This document shows positions 1-11,332 of a DNA stretch of 64,000 bases, in pieces (position 1 is the stretch's first letter; every line of letters starts with the position of its first letter). The stretch lies in contig WTXD01000023.1 of NCBI GenBank assembly GCA_022496205.1, positions 310,001-374,000 of the forward strand, given 5' to 3'. Source of the stretch: Gloeopeniophorella convolvens. Lineage: Eukaryota; Basidiomycota; Agaricomycetes; Russulales. A program made the translations under genes and the position numbers. Under the pieces are notes generated by a model. It saw only the letters and a list, made by a program, of their open reading frames with translations, was not told the origin of the DNA and searched no databases.

Positions 1-110
1 CATGCGCTTCCGTGGAGGAGGCGTTGGCCATCTGGTGATGCGGACATTCGACTTGGATCTTGAGGCGGAGCATCACGCGGAAGCAGATTGGCTCGTCAAT
101 ACTCACAACG

Positions 111-196
111 AGAATGATGATGAGGACAACGAGGACAAGGACGAGGACAAGGACGAGGACGAGGACAATGACGAGGACGAGGACGAGGACAACGAT

Positions 197-238
<42 letters not shown>

Positions 239-272
239 AATGACAATGACGAGGACGGTGATGACGACGAGT
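111..272 (+). repeat. GAGGAC-type acidic low-complexity repeat
   Basis: About 160 bases are built from the hexamer GAGGAC and one-base variants (GAGGAT, AATGAC, AAGGAC). In the frame open from base 2 to 349 they encode a run of Asp/Glu with scattered Asn and Lys. The frame closes with a stop at 347-349. It could be the acidic tail of a gene that starts before the window, or simply a microsatellite. No domain is visible, so I do not assign a protein. Confidence 0.6.
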
Positions 273-349
273 CAGGAGAGGAGGGTGTAGACGGCGAGCA
301 AGACGAGGATGTTGGCATATACGAACACATGGGACTCGGTGCGTACTAA

Positions 350-1122
350 ATTGAGACGTCAAGGCGAGTTGGTCCATTCGATCGTACATACACCATCTAC
401 CGCGACTACAATGTGAATCTACCTTCCTGTCCTCACCAATCCCCCGGCGTACTCTCTGGCCTGCGCGCGCATAGGGACCTCGCAAGCTGCTCTTCCACTT
501 GTCGCACTCGCGCGCCAGTGTCAAGGTGGCCCTGCTAGCGGTGGCACGGCATCCCGCGGCGTCCGGTGGCCCTCAACGCTCGCTCGTGTGGACCTTGCAT
601 GGCCTCGCAGGGTTCGTTGATATTGTGTGACAGTGTGATATCCCGGGTCATAATCTCAAGGGGCGACAAGTCGATGTCAGATTCGGTCACCGATCGCCAA
701 GGCTTCATGGCAAGTCACGGCTCAATTACAACCTCCGGTAATAACATGGGTCTTATCTATAATCCGGAGGTACAGTTGCATATCGATGGAATCTGCATCT
801 GAGGGATACACGGCCTTACCGGGAGCTATAACCGGACCCGGAACACCTCCGGACCGCAAGGGTCCGCAAGAACTATCCGGTTTTGGTGATGTGTGAACTT
901 GTGCCACGCGGGACTGTTGTCCGCCATTTGGTACATCATGCATCATGATCCAGCTCATTTCTCGCCGTGCCACGCCTTTTAGGAGACTCCTTGTGCAGAG
1001 AATCGACCGGTTGTTGCGCACGGCCCAGAAGGGCCGCCGTGCGCGCACTTGACGTCATTTCTCTCCAAGAGTCACTGATCGCAGCACACTCTGCAACCAC
1101 AACCTCTTCAGTCTATACCGCC
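350..1122. other. intergenic, no gene seen
   Basis: No reading frame with recognisable motifs. Around 820-880 there are several CCGGA-containing short repeats. The stretch is probably the promoter side of the small gene at 1123. Confidence 0.5.
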
Positions 1123-1534
1123 ATGACCTCCACAGACAGCTCTCCAACGCAGCTCCAGGAGTGGGCACAGTCCGCGCTTGCCTCCCTCTACAGCCTGGAC
1201 CAAGACCCTCCAACACAAACGCTCTTCACCTCTGATGCCCAGATCACGATCAACGATGAGGCCTTCACCCCCGATACGTTCCACGAGCGCCTTTCAGGAC
1301 TGCGTGGTGCTGCGTCCCGTGTCAACATCTCGTGGGAAGAGGCTCGTGCCACCCTGAACGCGGACTCGGTTCGCATCAGTTCTACCGCTGCGTGTTTTGT
1401 CATGACATTCTTGACATTTGGCGTAGGACTCGGCCTTGTTCGAAGGCATATACACCATCACCCGATCGCTGAAACTACGCCTGCGCGCTGCACCTATGCA
1501 GAGCCTGACCCACGCTAAAGTTCAAGCCCAGTAA
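1123..1534 (+). CDS. small SnoaL/NTF2-like protein (two exons)
   Basis: Model: exons 1123-1368 and 1427-1534, 117 residues. The first exon gives a helix-rich start (LQEWAQSALASLYSLD) followed by a short sheet-like region (LFTSDAQITINDEAF). The second, in another frame, gives GIYTITRSLKLRLRA and ends LTHAKVQAQ. Both pieces join in phase by removing 58 nt ending GTAG, although the donor (GTTCGC) is weak. Size and pattern (helix, phrase like F-T-x-D-A-x-I, C-terminal strands) resemble the SnoaL-like/NTF2-like small proteins common in agarics; I infer the fold only from this. If the intron is wrong, the gene carries a frameshift. Substrate unknown. Confidence 0.5.
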
Positions 1535-2312
1535 TTCAGTACATGCATCACCACCCGATACGAATACTGATGATACCTCGTAGGTTGGTCGGCCCTGGCA
1601 CGGATCTAAAGATCGCATCTCTCTCTCAAACGGAAACGTATGAACGACCACCGGTAAATCTACACCCGGTGGGTGCCAGCGGGAACCAGGATTTGGCGGG
1701 TTCAAATGTCGATTAAGGTGGGAGTGCCTGTCCGTTTCGTGAGTTGCTGTTCCCGTGCCTCGCCAACTTCATGTTTCCCCGCTCACAGCACCGGAAGTCC
1801 GGCGAAAGAAGGTGTAGGGGTCCGAGTCGGTTTCCCGGGTCCTAGGAACCGGAAACAGGGACACAGAGACTGACGCGTAGCTCATCATCAGCCGAAGTCT
1901 ATTATGAAGTGAATGCAGTTCTGAGCATCTCGCTGCTTTGTATCACCATATACTGTGGCTTGAAAAGACCGAATGATCACGTCAGGCCTCGGGCACAGTG
2001 CTCAGTGTGCACATGAAATCAGCGTAGTGTGAGGCATTGCTACGCCCCGCGACCGCTATGACTAGCCTCGTGCCGCATGGCACGCCAGTGCCAGTGCGGC
2101 GGCGGACTCGTTGATCTCAAGATGACATGATCTCATCACTCGAGCGTCTACCGCCAATACCTGTGAACATTGTTAAGCGCCGCGAAGACGAGATTGATGC
2201 AACTCGATAATTGCACACTGCAAGCACTGTATGGATTGGGTGTAAGGCTTTACTTTATTGTAGACTAGCACGACCAAAGTTCGACAACTAACAAAGAGCA
2301 CACACAAACTCT
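1535..2312. other. intergenic, no gene seen
   Basis: Region between the 3' ends of the convergent genes at 1123 and 2313. No supported frame or RNA gene was seen. Confidence 0.5.
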
Positions 2313-3611
2313 TTAGTTCGATGGGACGTATGGTACCAGGGCAGGGTTCAGCCACTCGAAATTAGCAGCGCCCTCAAAGTTCTCGCCCGGCTTGCCACCA
2401 GTAGCAGTGCCCAACCAGCGGTGATAGATGTTCTGACCAGGATTGGCCCCGCGCGCGGAGAGGTTGAACGTGACCTCGGACCCGTCCTGCAGGGTGTACT
2501 CCAAGATGAACCCGGCGGGCACAGTGACGCCCGCCTGGACCGCGGAGCCGTAGGGCGTGAGCTTGCTGATGTCCACCGACTTGGTGCCCTCGACTGAGCA
2601 CTGGTTCTGCAGCACCGTTCCGCTGCTCGAGAGGTAGCCTGTGTTGAGCGGGCGCGACGAGCCGAGCGCGGTCGCGGAGACGAAGGAGAGGTCGTATGGG
2701 CCGACCTGCGCCGAGCCGAAGTACCACGTCGAGACGGCCTCGTTGAGCGGGACGGGCGCCCAGTTTGCGTCGTGGTAGCCCGATCCCTCGAACACGAGCG
2801 GGGAGCCGTCCACCATCGCAGACACGGACGCGGTACCACCTGGGCTCAGCGGTGTGAGCCCATGGCCACGTGACGCGGGGAAAAAGAAGCACGTACCGGG
2901 AATAGTCGTTGCCCATCCGAGTTGATTGAACAGTATATTCTCTGCAGCACTTAGATTCGTGATGCCCGAGACGGCCGATGAGAAGTACGGTGTCGAGGTT
3001 GTGTCGCAGCCAAAATGATGCGCGTTATTCGTCTTGAGCGTGACGGCGCCAGTGAGGCCCGGTGCGTTGAGCTGCACCGTGAACGTGCTCAAATCAGACG
3101 AGAGTTGGAACGAGCCCGCGCCCGGCCACAAGCCGGTCACCGCCTGCCCGTCGGTAGTGACAGTTCCGGCGCTTGCGGGGATCTGGTCGAAGCTGAAGGC
3201 TGTGCCGTTCGGAAAAAAGCCGTTCGCAACCACATAGAACTCGGGTGTGCCCGCAGCGGGTGGGCCGGCAGCGATGGGATATCCTATTCGCGGAGCGCGG
3301 GCGCTGTTAGCGGGCGATGATTCAGCAGCGGAAGGCCGTGCACCTTGATAGAACAGCAGTTGGAGCGTCGGTGGGGGGTTGCTCCCCACGGGCGTGCCAA
3401 GCGCCTGGATCCACCACCACTCGACAGCCTCGTTGGACGCGTTTGGGTGGATGTATTGTCCATCAAACGATGGCAGAGTATCGCGAGGCAGGAAGGCAGA
3501 CGCCACTAAATCTGCACATATATCAGCAAACACGAATATGCAGACGCGAACAAGAGACGCACTCGCGAGGCCAATAGCAGTAACCAGACGAAGGACTGTT
3601 GGTGGGAACAT
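2313..3611 (-). CDS. secreted AttH/CrtC-like lipocalin-fold protein (hydratase or Diels-Alderase family)
   Basis: Three exons: 3611-3563, 3511-2897 and 2839-2313; 396 residues. Both introns (3512-3562, 51 nt; 2840-2896, 57 nt) have perfect donors (GTGCGT, GTACGT), are multiples of three and lack stops, so the frame also reads straight through. After splicing the N-terminus is a signal peptide ending near VASA|F. The body has the family's tryptophan-rich start (EAVEWWWIQALGTP), a second block EGSGYHDANWAPVPL and W-x-G-S-A-x-x-G-PYDLSFV. This pattern is that of the AttH/hydroxyneurosporene synthase superfamily, which in fungi includes kievitone-hydratase-like proteins and Diels-Alderases of secondary metabolism. 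No biosynthetic core enzyme lies beside it; the nearest tailoring-type enzyme is the FMO at 5731. Exact reaction unknown. Confidence 0.75.
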   Translation of the reverse strand: MFPPTVLRLVTAIGLASASLVRVCIFVFADICADLVASAFLPRDTLPSFDGQYIHPNASNEAVEWWWIQALGTPVGSNPPPTLQLLFYQGARPSAAESSPANSARAPRIGYPIAAGPPAAGTPEFYVVANGFFPNGTAFSFDQIPASAGTVTTDGQAVTGLWPGAGSFQLSSDLSTFTVQLNAPGLTGAVTLKTNNAHHFGCDTTSTPYFSSAVSGITNLSAAENILFNQLGWATTIPGTCFFFPASRGHGLTPLSPGGTASVSAMVDGSPLVFEGSGYHDANWAPVPLNEAVSTWYFGSAQVGPYDLSFVSATALGSSRPLNTGYLSSSGTVLQNQCSVEGTKSVDISKLTPYGSAVQAGVTVPAGFILEYTLQDGSEVTFNLSARGANPGQNIYHRWLGTATGGKPGENFEGAANFEWLNPALVPYVPSN

Positions 3612-3653
3612 GATATCCTGGCTGCCCTGAAACGTCTGGAACGCTCAGCCCTC

Positions 3654-3661
3654 CTTATATA
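3654..3661 (-). promoter_or_regulatory. TATA box of the AttH/CrtC-like gene
   Basis: On the minus strand the sequence reads TATATAAG, about 43 bp before the ATG at 3611. Confidence 0.6.
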
Positions 3662-5678
3662 CCTAAGACTTTCCAGTGCACCGGCGTTTTGGCACTCCAT
3701 CTGATCCACTTCGAATAAGCACAAGCCTTGACATTCCGAGTGCAAGATAAAGTGAGTTTCCCCATAGCTGTGCTTGATACGTTTCATCTTCCGTATGAAC
3801 TAGCCATATATCACCGGCTGAACGAGAAGTTGCGTAAAGTGTGAGAGCCAAGACGATCATTTGAGCTGACATTTGTCGAGATTTTCGGCGGAAATCGACT
3901 AGGTAGCGCTGGCAATTCGTCTGGAGGATGATCAATCACCAGTCATCAGACAACAATATGGAAGGAAATCGCGACTTATACCTATCTGAGGGACCGAATA
4001 TTCACGCACTGTCAATCATACAGTGACGCGTCAGAAGATCGACATGGGCGTGGATAGAATTGAGAGGTAAGTCCATACCGCGGATGCTCACCGTCCACGG
4101 GGTGTCGATGATTGTGCGTTCACGACATCTAGACCTGATGTGCGACGAAGACAACTCCGAGAATTTGCACACAAGCACGGAAGGCTGGAACAGAACGGCT
4201 CTGACTCTGGAAGCCGACTTCTGCTTTTGCGGCATAGGATACTCTAGATTTCTCATCGTCGCCTGGAGTTTCGACCAAGGATGGGGGGCACTTGTGATGA
4301 AACTTATCAAATGTTCCCGTACGGTGCCCCATAACACACCTCCGGGTAGAGCTGGGAGACGCCAGAAAACTTGGCGGGTTTATTCCTTGCCTTCTCCTTT
4401 CGTCGCGTCCAGCACTGATGACGGAGAGACGGAAAAGTCAAGGCACGGTCATTGGAATGTAGGACAGTGGAGAAAACGACAAACTTGCCAGTAAGATGCA
4501 TGTGACAAGCAAGGCAGATCCAACCATGTGGAGGTGTACTTAGTAGTAACCGACGAGGAGCCACTGCTTCACATGCGCCGATGAACAGGCTTGCCCAGCA
4601 GCCAAGGCCATGGCACGTATCAAAGCAACAGAATAATCGTCACGGCACGCAGTGATGAGGTCCGATGACCATGGGTGATTTCAGGTCCTCGAGCGCCCTG
4701 CTGCCGAGATTTCTTGTGCCGCATAAACTAGCAGGAGATCGTAGTATTGCAACCCGATGAGGCTTACGTGGTCGAGGTAGTGAGTATTAAGACAGGAACT
4801 GCGCAGAATATGATTACGCACGTTGCGACGCAAGTCATGACCTAACTGTTCGAGGTCTTCTGGTGCGGGAAACCAAGGCCCGTCAACACTGAGAAGGTAC
4901 CTGACTACGCGTCATCGCGTCATCTGGGACTCTAGCAAGGCAGAGCCTGAGTGCGATCCTAATGAACCCAAACTCCGCGATGCTCAGTAAGGCCCCCACG
5001 AGCGCCTATACGATGGTAAAGAAAGTGGTGATGAAGTCGGCAGGTAGGCCGTTGGGCCGAGATGCTGCACAGACGAGTCACTAGAAGGAAAGCCGAGTGG
5101 GGTAAGACCACCGAAACATCCGATAACAGGGTTGTGATGACGGAGTGCTCTACCGTCGACGAATATTCGCATGGTACAGCCAGTCTTGACGTCGGTGAAG
5201 TATTCATAAAGTCAGTGAAAGTTGACTGTATGCGCATGTCAATCCGGCTGGAAATGGAAAGTAGCTGTCGATGGTTGGTCGATGGTCGGTCACGCCGTTC
5301 GAAACCACGGGCGAAGACCGAATTGCATAATTGCTGCTGCCGGAGACTGCCGACGGCCGTCATGTCGATTCATCGGCTGACTTCTTTTGGAACACCCATC
5401 TCTCCTCTGAGCTTGAGAGAAGCGTTGATCGCGAAGGTTTTCTACATACACAACCTGGGACATCACAATGCTGTCTTGTTTTCCCTGTCGCGATATTGAA
5501 GGTGTACCGACTCTCGGGTAGCGTCGAAGAACCAAGGAGGGGCCCTCAGTGCCCTTGAAATGGTATCGAATTCCGCAGGAGCCACTCACGCAACCGATGG
5601 CGAATATGTCGTTTCACCTTCGAAGTTTGCCGTTCGGGCTCACGTCAAATACGTCTCCGGCCTCCGAGTCCCTATCAA
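3662..5678. other. 2-kb intergenic stretch, no gene seen
   Basis: Both flanking genes read away from this stretch, so it holds two promoters. Several frames of 90-145 codons exist on both strands, but none shows a motif, hydrophobic signal or consistent splice pattern. I regard them as chance frames. Confidence 0.5.
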
Positions 5679-5684
5679 TATATA
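5679..5684 (+). promoter_or_regulatory. TATA box of the FMO gene
   Basis: TATATA lies about 50 bp upstream of the ATG at 5731. Confidence 0.55.
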
Positions 5685-5730
5685 CACTCACCTCTTGCAT
5701 GTTTGCTCCCCCTTTGGCCTTTCCGACACC

Positions 5731-7500
5731 ATGCGCGACTTCTTCCGTCTCGCCCTCTCCTTTCTCACTCTCAATTATGCACAATTACCCTTTGACCTCA
5801 CCTCCACCCCGTCCGTGCCCGCCATTCCCAGCAAGCGCATCGCTATAGTCGGCGGAGGCACAGGTGGTGTGGCCATGCTCAAGACGCTGGCAGCGGACCT
5901 GCCAGAGGACGCGACACGGAATTGGGACATTGTACTTTTCGAACAGCGTTATGGTCTTGGTGGTGTCTGGTCAGCAACCCGACTCTGTAACATGCCCTTT
6001 CACTCATGATTTTCGCCTCAGGTTGCCAGACCCGCAAGTCCCCCACCCTCCCGATCTGCCCGAAACGCCCTTATATCCTCGTCTCCGCACAAACACACCA
6101 CACCCTACTAGTCAGCCCATTCACCCCGTCACCACTAAACCTCTTTTCTAACGCATGCATCGCAGTGACTATACCTGGATTCCCTTACCCGCCTGGTACA
6201 CCGCTATTTCCCCGCCACACCTTCGTTCGCCAGTATCACGACTCGGTTGTCTCACACTTCAACCTCTCCTCCTACATCCGCCTCAACCATGAGGTGCTGT
6301 CCACTGTTTGGCACGGAAACAACGCCACCGGTCATTGGCAGGTCACCGTACTTGACCGCACACACAACCAAACCATCCAAGCAGACTTTGATCATCTCAT
6401 AGTAGCAAGTGGCCATAACCATTATCCCAACGAGCCGTCATTGCAAGGACGTCAAGCTTGGGAAACATCTTCGCCAGGGAGGGAGGTTATCCATTCCATC
6501 TTCTACCGTGAGCCCGAGGCATTCCGCGGACGTAATGTGGTGGTGGTCGGAGGTGGTGCAAGCGGTCGCGACATTGCACAGCAAGTCGTCGACTATGCCA
6601 ATTCGGTACGTAGCTGGACAACCCTTCATCCACGCTTAAGCCTGATGTACATCGTATGTCTAGACGTACGTTGCTGTCAAAGAGGATCGTCTAAGCCCAA
6701 TTCCGTATCCCGTGATCCCAGGGACGGAGCGGTTCGCGGCACTTTCCCACTTTACCCCACATGAAGTCGTCTTCGCAGACGGACGCTCTCTGTCGCACAT
6801 CGATACTGTCGTTCTCGCGACCGGATACGAACTCAGCATACCCTTCCTGTCGTCCTCGATCCGCTCCACCTCGGTCGTCGATGCTCTTCCAGATTGCGGC
6901 TCCCTCGAGACGCTCACGAACAACGGACGCTACCTCCGCCCGCTCTTCCGTCACGTCTTTTCGCTCGCACAGAATCACCCGCCGCTCGCGCTCTCATTTG
7001 TCGGTCTACCCATCTTCGTCGCGAACTCAATTTCGGATGTTGCACAGGCGCTGCTTATCGGTCACGCCCTCGCAAATGACACGCTTCTACCCTCACGGCA
7101 GACACAACTTGCGGATCTGCGCGCGCAGGAAGCCGCGTTGGATGACCCCGGTCGCGTTGGGCATCGTATAGTGCAGCCTGGCGGGCGCGAGGGCTACCAG
7201 GATGCACTTGTCGCTTACCTGCAGGCCCATGGCCTCGGCGGACAGTACGGCGTGCCTCCAAGCGGCACTGCATTCACAGAGTGGTGGAGGGTACTCGGTG
7301 GGAATGAGGGCCTGAGGCTGCGGCGCGCATGGCTACGAGTCGAGGAGCTGGGAGAAGCAGACCAGTGGTTGGACAGCGTCAAGAACGGCACTGAAGCGGA
7401 ATGGGCCGATTTCATGGTGCGTCTAGTTCAGTGGGAGAAGGCGCATGAGGAAGAAGCAGGCTTAGAGTTAGAAGACGAAGGGTATGCGTTCGAATGGTAG
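5731..7500 (+). CDS. flavin-containing monooxygenase
   Basis: Four exons: 5731-5969, 6022-6110, 6166-6605 and 6664-7500; 534 residues. The first two introns use an unusual GTCAGC donor, the third GTACGT. A hydrophobic N-terminus (LALSFLTLNYAQLPF) may be a signal or anchor. Then come the FAD Rossmann motif IAIVGGGTGGVAMLK, an FMO-identifying stretch SPGREVIHSIFYR (F-x-G-x3-H-x3-Y type with the first Phe replaced by Ser), the NADPH motif VVVVGGGASGRDIAQQ, and the late motif VVLATGYE. These place it among class B flavin monooxygenases that oxygenate soft N or S centres or ketones; the substrate cannot be told. The open frame has no stops after splicing, so it looks functional. A single-gene unit with its own promoter. 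Confidence 0.9.
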
Positions 7501-8224
7501 GTTGGATATAGCTTCTGTGAAGCCTAGTTCGGATAGCTTTTAATTCACATGCCTGTACATATACCGCGATACACGATGTTTGTACTTTTACACAAATACA
7601 CTGCCGTTAGTATGGTTGATCAGAGGGTGCCACGATAGCAAACCCGACGCACTGAGGGAGGGGAAGGCAACTCAATGCATGTGATACTAGTCAGGCACGT
7701 GCGCATACCAACATCGCTTTGACTCGGACATCGCTGTTACAGTATCAAAATTCAGACTCGAGCAGTTTCGTCGGTGCCGCCTTTGAAGCCTCCCAGCATC
7801 TTGAATGCAGGAGACCGTGCCGCAACGCTGCAGTGCAAGTCATGCTCATCAAGGTCCAATCGAACAAACTGATGGGCGCCCCGCCCAGTAGTCTGTGGCG
7901 GTCGCGGCTCATCATTGCGTGCACACTGCGCACGCCAACTTCCGCAACGAGACTAGTACCTGGTGAATGGTAGGCGCTCTGCGCCCAAGTGCATCGCCGC
8001 CATCTTTTTGGTCGTGTCGACCAGCGCCATTTTCGTTCAAGGCGTGGCCACGCCTTATCAAGCTCAGAAACCAGCATCTGACAGATGTTCGAATAGTGCC
8101 ACCTACTCCCTTGGCGCGTCGAGACTACCAACAACGCCCGAGGCTGCCATCCTTTGACATATCCAGCCCATGACGCACCGCCTGTTAAGATAGGCGTTGC
8201 AGAGCGTCTGCAGTGTCTGCGCCG
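7501..8224. other. intergenic, no gene seen
   Basis: 3' flank of the FMO and promoter side of the first CFEM gene. A 186-codon minus-strand frame (7745-8305) overlaps the TATA box and ATG of the CFEM gene and shows no motif; I treat it as chance. Confidence 0.5.
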
Positions 8225-8231
8225 ATAAATA
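8225..8231 (+). promoter_or_regulatory. TATA-like box of the first CFEM gene
   Basis: ATAAATA lies about 65 bp upstream of the ATG at 8295. Confidence 0.5.
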
Positions 8232-8294
8232 GCCCCACTTCCAGATGGGATCATCGAGCGACCCATCAGACAGCCCGGCGAGGACACAACCGCG

Positions 8295-9063
8295 ATGATG
8301 CCCACCCACCCTCACTTCCTGATCCTACTCTGCTTCCTCTTCGTTTCGTTCTCGAGGGCACAGGATAATCCACCAGCATGTGCTATACCATGCGCACAAT
8401 CCGCTGCCAGCCGAATCGGATGCGACATGTACGTTCAACTGCATCGAAATTGGTGTTGGCATGAATTACTGATTATCTTATGGCGCTGCAGCTCCGATAT
8501 CTCCTGCTTCTGTTTCAACGCAGACTTTCTGAAAGACGCGGGACAGTGCGTCGGACAGAATTGCGCCCCGGCCGACGTAGAGGCGGCATCCGAGGCGATT
8601 GGCGCGCTCTGTATCGGCTTGCAGCCAGGATCAGGTGTGCAACCCCAGCCGCCCTCTGCGCCGGGGACGAAGGGTGTATTCACATTGGGCGCTACCCGAA
8701 GTGCCGCCCGTCGACAGCGCATCCGCCTCCCCGACCTCGACCCTCGCGTTCGGCCCCGGGCCCGTCTCGCTCTCGAGTGTCATCACGTTCACGTCGCCTT
8801 CCGCATCCTCGACGGACAGCTCTAGTTCCAGCCCCAGCTCCAGCTCCGGATCAAGTACGACGTCGCCTACGTCAAGCTCTTCGAGCACCACCGTCGCACC
8901 CAGCAGCGGCTCCACGCCCACACAATCGAGCTCCACAGGCACGCCGACAACCGCGTCGTCAACGCAAACCATCAGCGCCTCGAATAACGCTGCTGCTGCA
9001 CCGACGCGTGCAGCGGCCTTCCTACTGGGCGGAGTTGGTGCTATTGTCGTGCTCGTCGCATGA
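8295..9063 (+). CDS. CFEM-domain GPI-anchored protein, copy 1
   Basis: Three exons: 8295-8428, 8492-8634 and 8702-9063; 212 residues. Order: signal peptide (LILLCFLFVSFSRAQ), CFEM domain at about residues 25-85 with eight cysteines (PACAIPC, GC, SCFCF, QCVGQNC, ALC) and the Asp just before the CxC that in known CFEM proteins is the haem-iron ligand, then a long Ser/Thr-rich stalk, then a hydrophobic tail (AAAFLLGGVGAIVVLVA) typical of GPI attachment. Expected at the plasma membrane or wall; CFEM proteins bind haem or act in surface sensing and host contact, but the role here is not shown. First of a tandem array of related genes on the same strand. Confidence 0.9.
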
Positions 9064-9498
9064 CCATGATACGCCACATCCGTCCTGTGTGCGCCTGCTA
9101 ATTCCGGGAGCATAAACGTGCTGAGTACCGGATTAGTAGATTGCCACGCTAGATTGACATTGACGCATGACATTCACGACGGCGTATCCTCGCTTGGACC
9201 TTACCGCGATGTGCGGTGCGACGTTGTGCCAGAAGTTTTACATGAAGTACAGTACATCTACATCTACTACTCAATTTGAATATTGTTTTGTGCCTTCAGG
9301 CTGTCATGCGTGTCACCCCCGGATCCACGTCTTCGCGTCAGGTCTCGAAACGACTTTCCGTATTCCGTCGTTCGACGTTCCTCCAGCCGACTCAAGATGG
9401 CCAGCCTGCGCGGGCTCATTACTGCACCGCGCAGAATCACGTCGAGCGCGTCTCGCCCGGCGACAGCAGCACGCCAACCACAAGCGACACGCCAGTAG

Positions 9499-9705
9499 GT
9501 CCCGACAGATTCCGGCCCAGCGTCCACGGACAGCACGACTGCGCCCCCGGCGACGTCACCCGCGAGCAGCAACAAGAGCGCCATAACCGTCCTCTCTTCA
9601 GCCCCGACCTCGACCAGTTCGGGCAACGCCGCGATGGCAGTACCGACGCGTGCTGCCGGGATCTTGCTCGGGGGCGTGGGAGCAGTGCTCGCGGCCATCG
9701 CATGA
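9499..9705 (+). pseudogene. relic of a CFEM gene: 3' exon only
   Basis: This frame follows a splice-acceptor-like CAGTAG and starts with Val-Pro just as exon 3 of copy 1 does. It runs through a Ser/Thr-rich stalk and ends AVPTRAAGILLGGVGAVLAAIA, nearly the same GPI tail as copy 1. Upstream (about 9380-9495) only a PACAG-like trace is seen; the eight-cysteine domain and signal peptide cannot be rebuilt in any frame. I read it as a duplicated copy whose 5' part has decayed. It could still be transcribed. Confidence 0.65.
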
Positions 9706-10447
9706 GCAGAGGCCTAGGCACTGCTTCGGGAAGATGGTCAGCTTAACTTCTATACTTACCACGATCGGCACGGGTCCCTACAGCACTAGATTATGGTGAT
9801 GTCAATGAAAACGCCTCATTTACGACCATTCGTCTTGCACGAGCAGACAGCGCCACGTTGTTGTAAGCCCAGACCAAGCATCAGAGTAATAGGGGGAGCC
9901 CAGAGGGCTTCGCGCTGCGGTATGCACCTCGCGATACGCACGCGTCAGCCCGAGCCAGCCCGAGCCTGCGACGAAGCGATGAGTAGCGATGAGAAGAAGC
10001 CCGCTGTTTATGTCAAACGCTGTGCCGGCAGGCGTTGTGTCGCCACGGAAAGGACCACCGGTACCAGTCTCACCGCGTTCTGCGGAGGTTCTGCACAGCT
10101 GTATCATTCCGGGCACACGCTCCCCAAGTTCGCCGCGTAGCGCTACGCAGCGTCCGCTGGAACGCTCGACATCCGTCGTAATGCAGCCGTTTAATCGATA
10201 TCTCTCAATGTCTTCAAGTTGGTCCCGGTGTGATTGTCATAGTAGTGCGTGGTCGTCCTGTGGCTCCTGCACGCGGACCCCATTCAAAGCTCAGCTCGAT
10301 GCACGCGAACAGACGCGAACCTGCAGGCGACTACGGCGGCCAAGACAGCGCCGAAGCTCCACATGCACCGCCTGTCGAACTGCCTTCTATGTGCATGCAC
10401 GGTTCGACCGCGTGCATCATGATCGTCCGGCGGATTTGACCGTCGGG
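9706..10447. other. intergenic, no gene seen
   Basis: No supported frame. Promoter side of the third CFEM unit. Confidence 0.5.
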
Positions 10448-10455
10448 TATAAATA
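10448..10455 (+). promoter_or_regulatory. TATA box of CFEM copy 3
   Basis: TATAAATA lies about 65 bp upstream of the ATG at 10519. Confidence 0.65.
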
Positions 10456-10518
10456 TTCGCTCCGGCGATTGCAGCGAGACACCCTCAACGTCAACCTCTA
10501 TCATTCACGTCCCCCGCC

Positions 10519-11332
10519 ATGGTCAACGTCGTCACCTCCCTTGCGCTCGCATTCGCGTCTCTGTTCATTTCAAGCGTCGCAGCCCAAGCCCAGGGCGTCC
10601 CAGCGTGCGCGCAGGCCTGTGCACAGCAAGCGGCCTCGGCCGCAAACTGCTCGTTGTACGTGCCAAATCAAATTTCACTGTGCTGTCCTAGCCGTCTCAT
10701 CGACCACCCCTAATTTCTTTGCGGTTCTGTTGGGCAGGACGGACACGACCTGCATCTGTACGAACCCCCAGTTCGCCGCGGCCGGTGGAGTCTGCCTCGG
10801 CGCCAGCTGCACGCCAGCCGATCTGCAGGCCGCTCAGAATTTCTTCCTTTCTCTCTGCGGTGGTGCGCACCCTTCCTTGCTTGCGCTGTTCACGGCGTTC
10901 CTGATCCCCCTACAGTGGGCACCACCTCGTCTAGCTCCTCTTCGGGGTCCAGCGCGACGGTCACCAGTGAGCCACTATCCCTCCTTTCACAGGGCGCGCG
11001 CTCATGCCTCGCGATCAGGTTCCTCATCCTCAGGATCAGGCGCGAGCACGACCTCAGCGTCTAGCTCATCATCGGGTTCAGCCACGACGACATCATCCGC
11101 GCTCTCCAGCACATCACCCGGCAGCACTTCGTCCAGCACGTCTTCGTCTTCGTCGTCGAGCTCCTCGTCGTCCAGGAGCAGCAGCAGTAGCTCCGTTGCC
11201 TCCGTCGCGTCGCCCACTCAGCCTTCGGCGACACCCACTGGGAACCACGCCGTTGCAATGCACGGGGCTCGTGCAGCTGCAGCGCTCGGCGGTGCCGGCT
11301 TCGTAGCGGCGTTCGCAGCTGCTGTGTGGTAA
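10519..11332 (+). CDS. CFEM-domain GPI-anchored protein, copy 3
   Basis: Four exons: 10519-10655, 10738-10862, 10916-10966 and 11019-11332; 208 residues. Signal peptide (VTSLALAFASLFISSVAAQAQ), eight-cysteine CFEM domain (PACAQAC, NC, TCIC, VCLGASC, SLC) with the conserved Asp before CIC, an almost pure Ser/Thr stalk of about 90 residues, and a GPI tail (AAAALGGAGFVAAFAAAVW). The Ser tract is split by a fourth exon not seen in the sister genes; the 52-nt intron is needed to avoid a stop. Same orientation and layout as its neighbours, so a product of tandem duplication. Likely wall or membrane protein; haem binding is inferred from the family. Confidence 0.88.

Noticed and set aside
7745..8305. 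186-codon minus-strand frame before CFEM copy 1
   Set aside because: It overlaps the TATA box and ATG of the CFEM gene, is Arg/Trp-rich and shows no motif.
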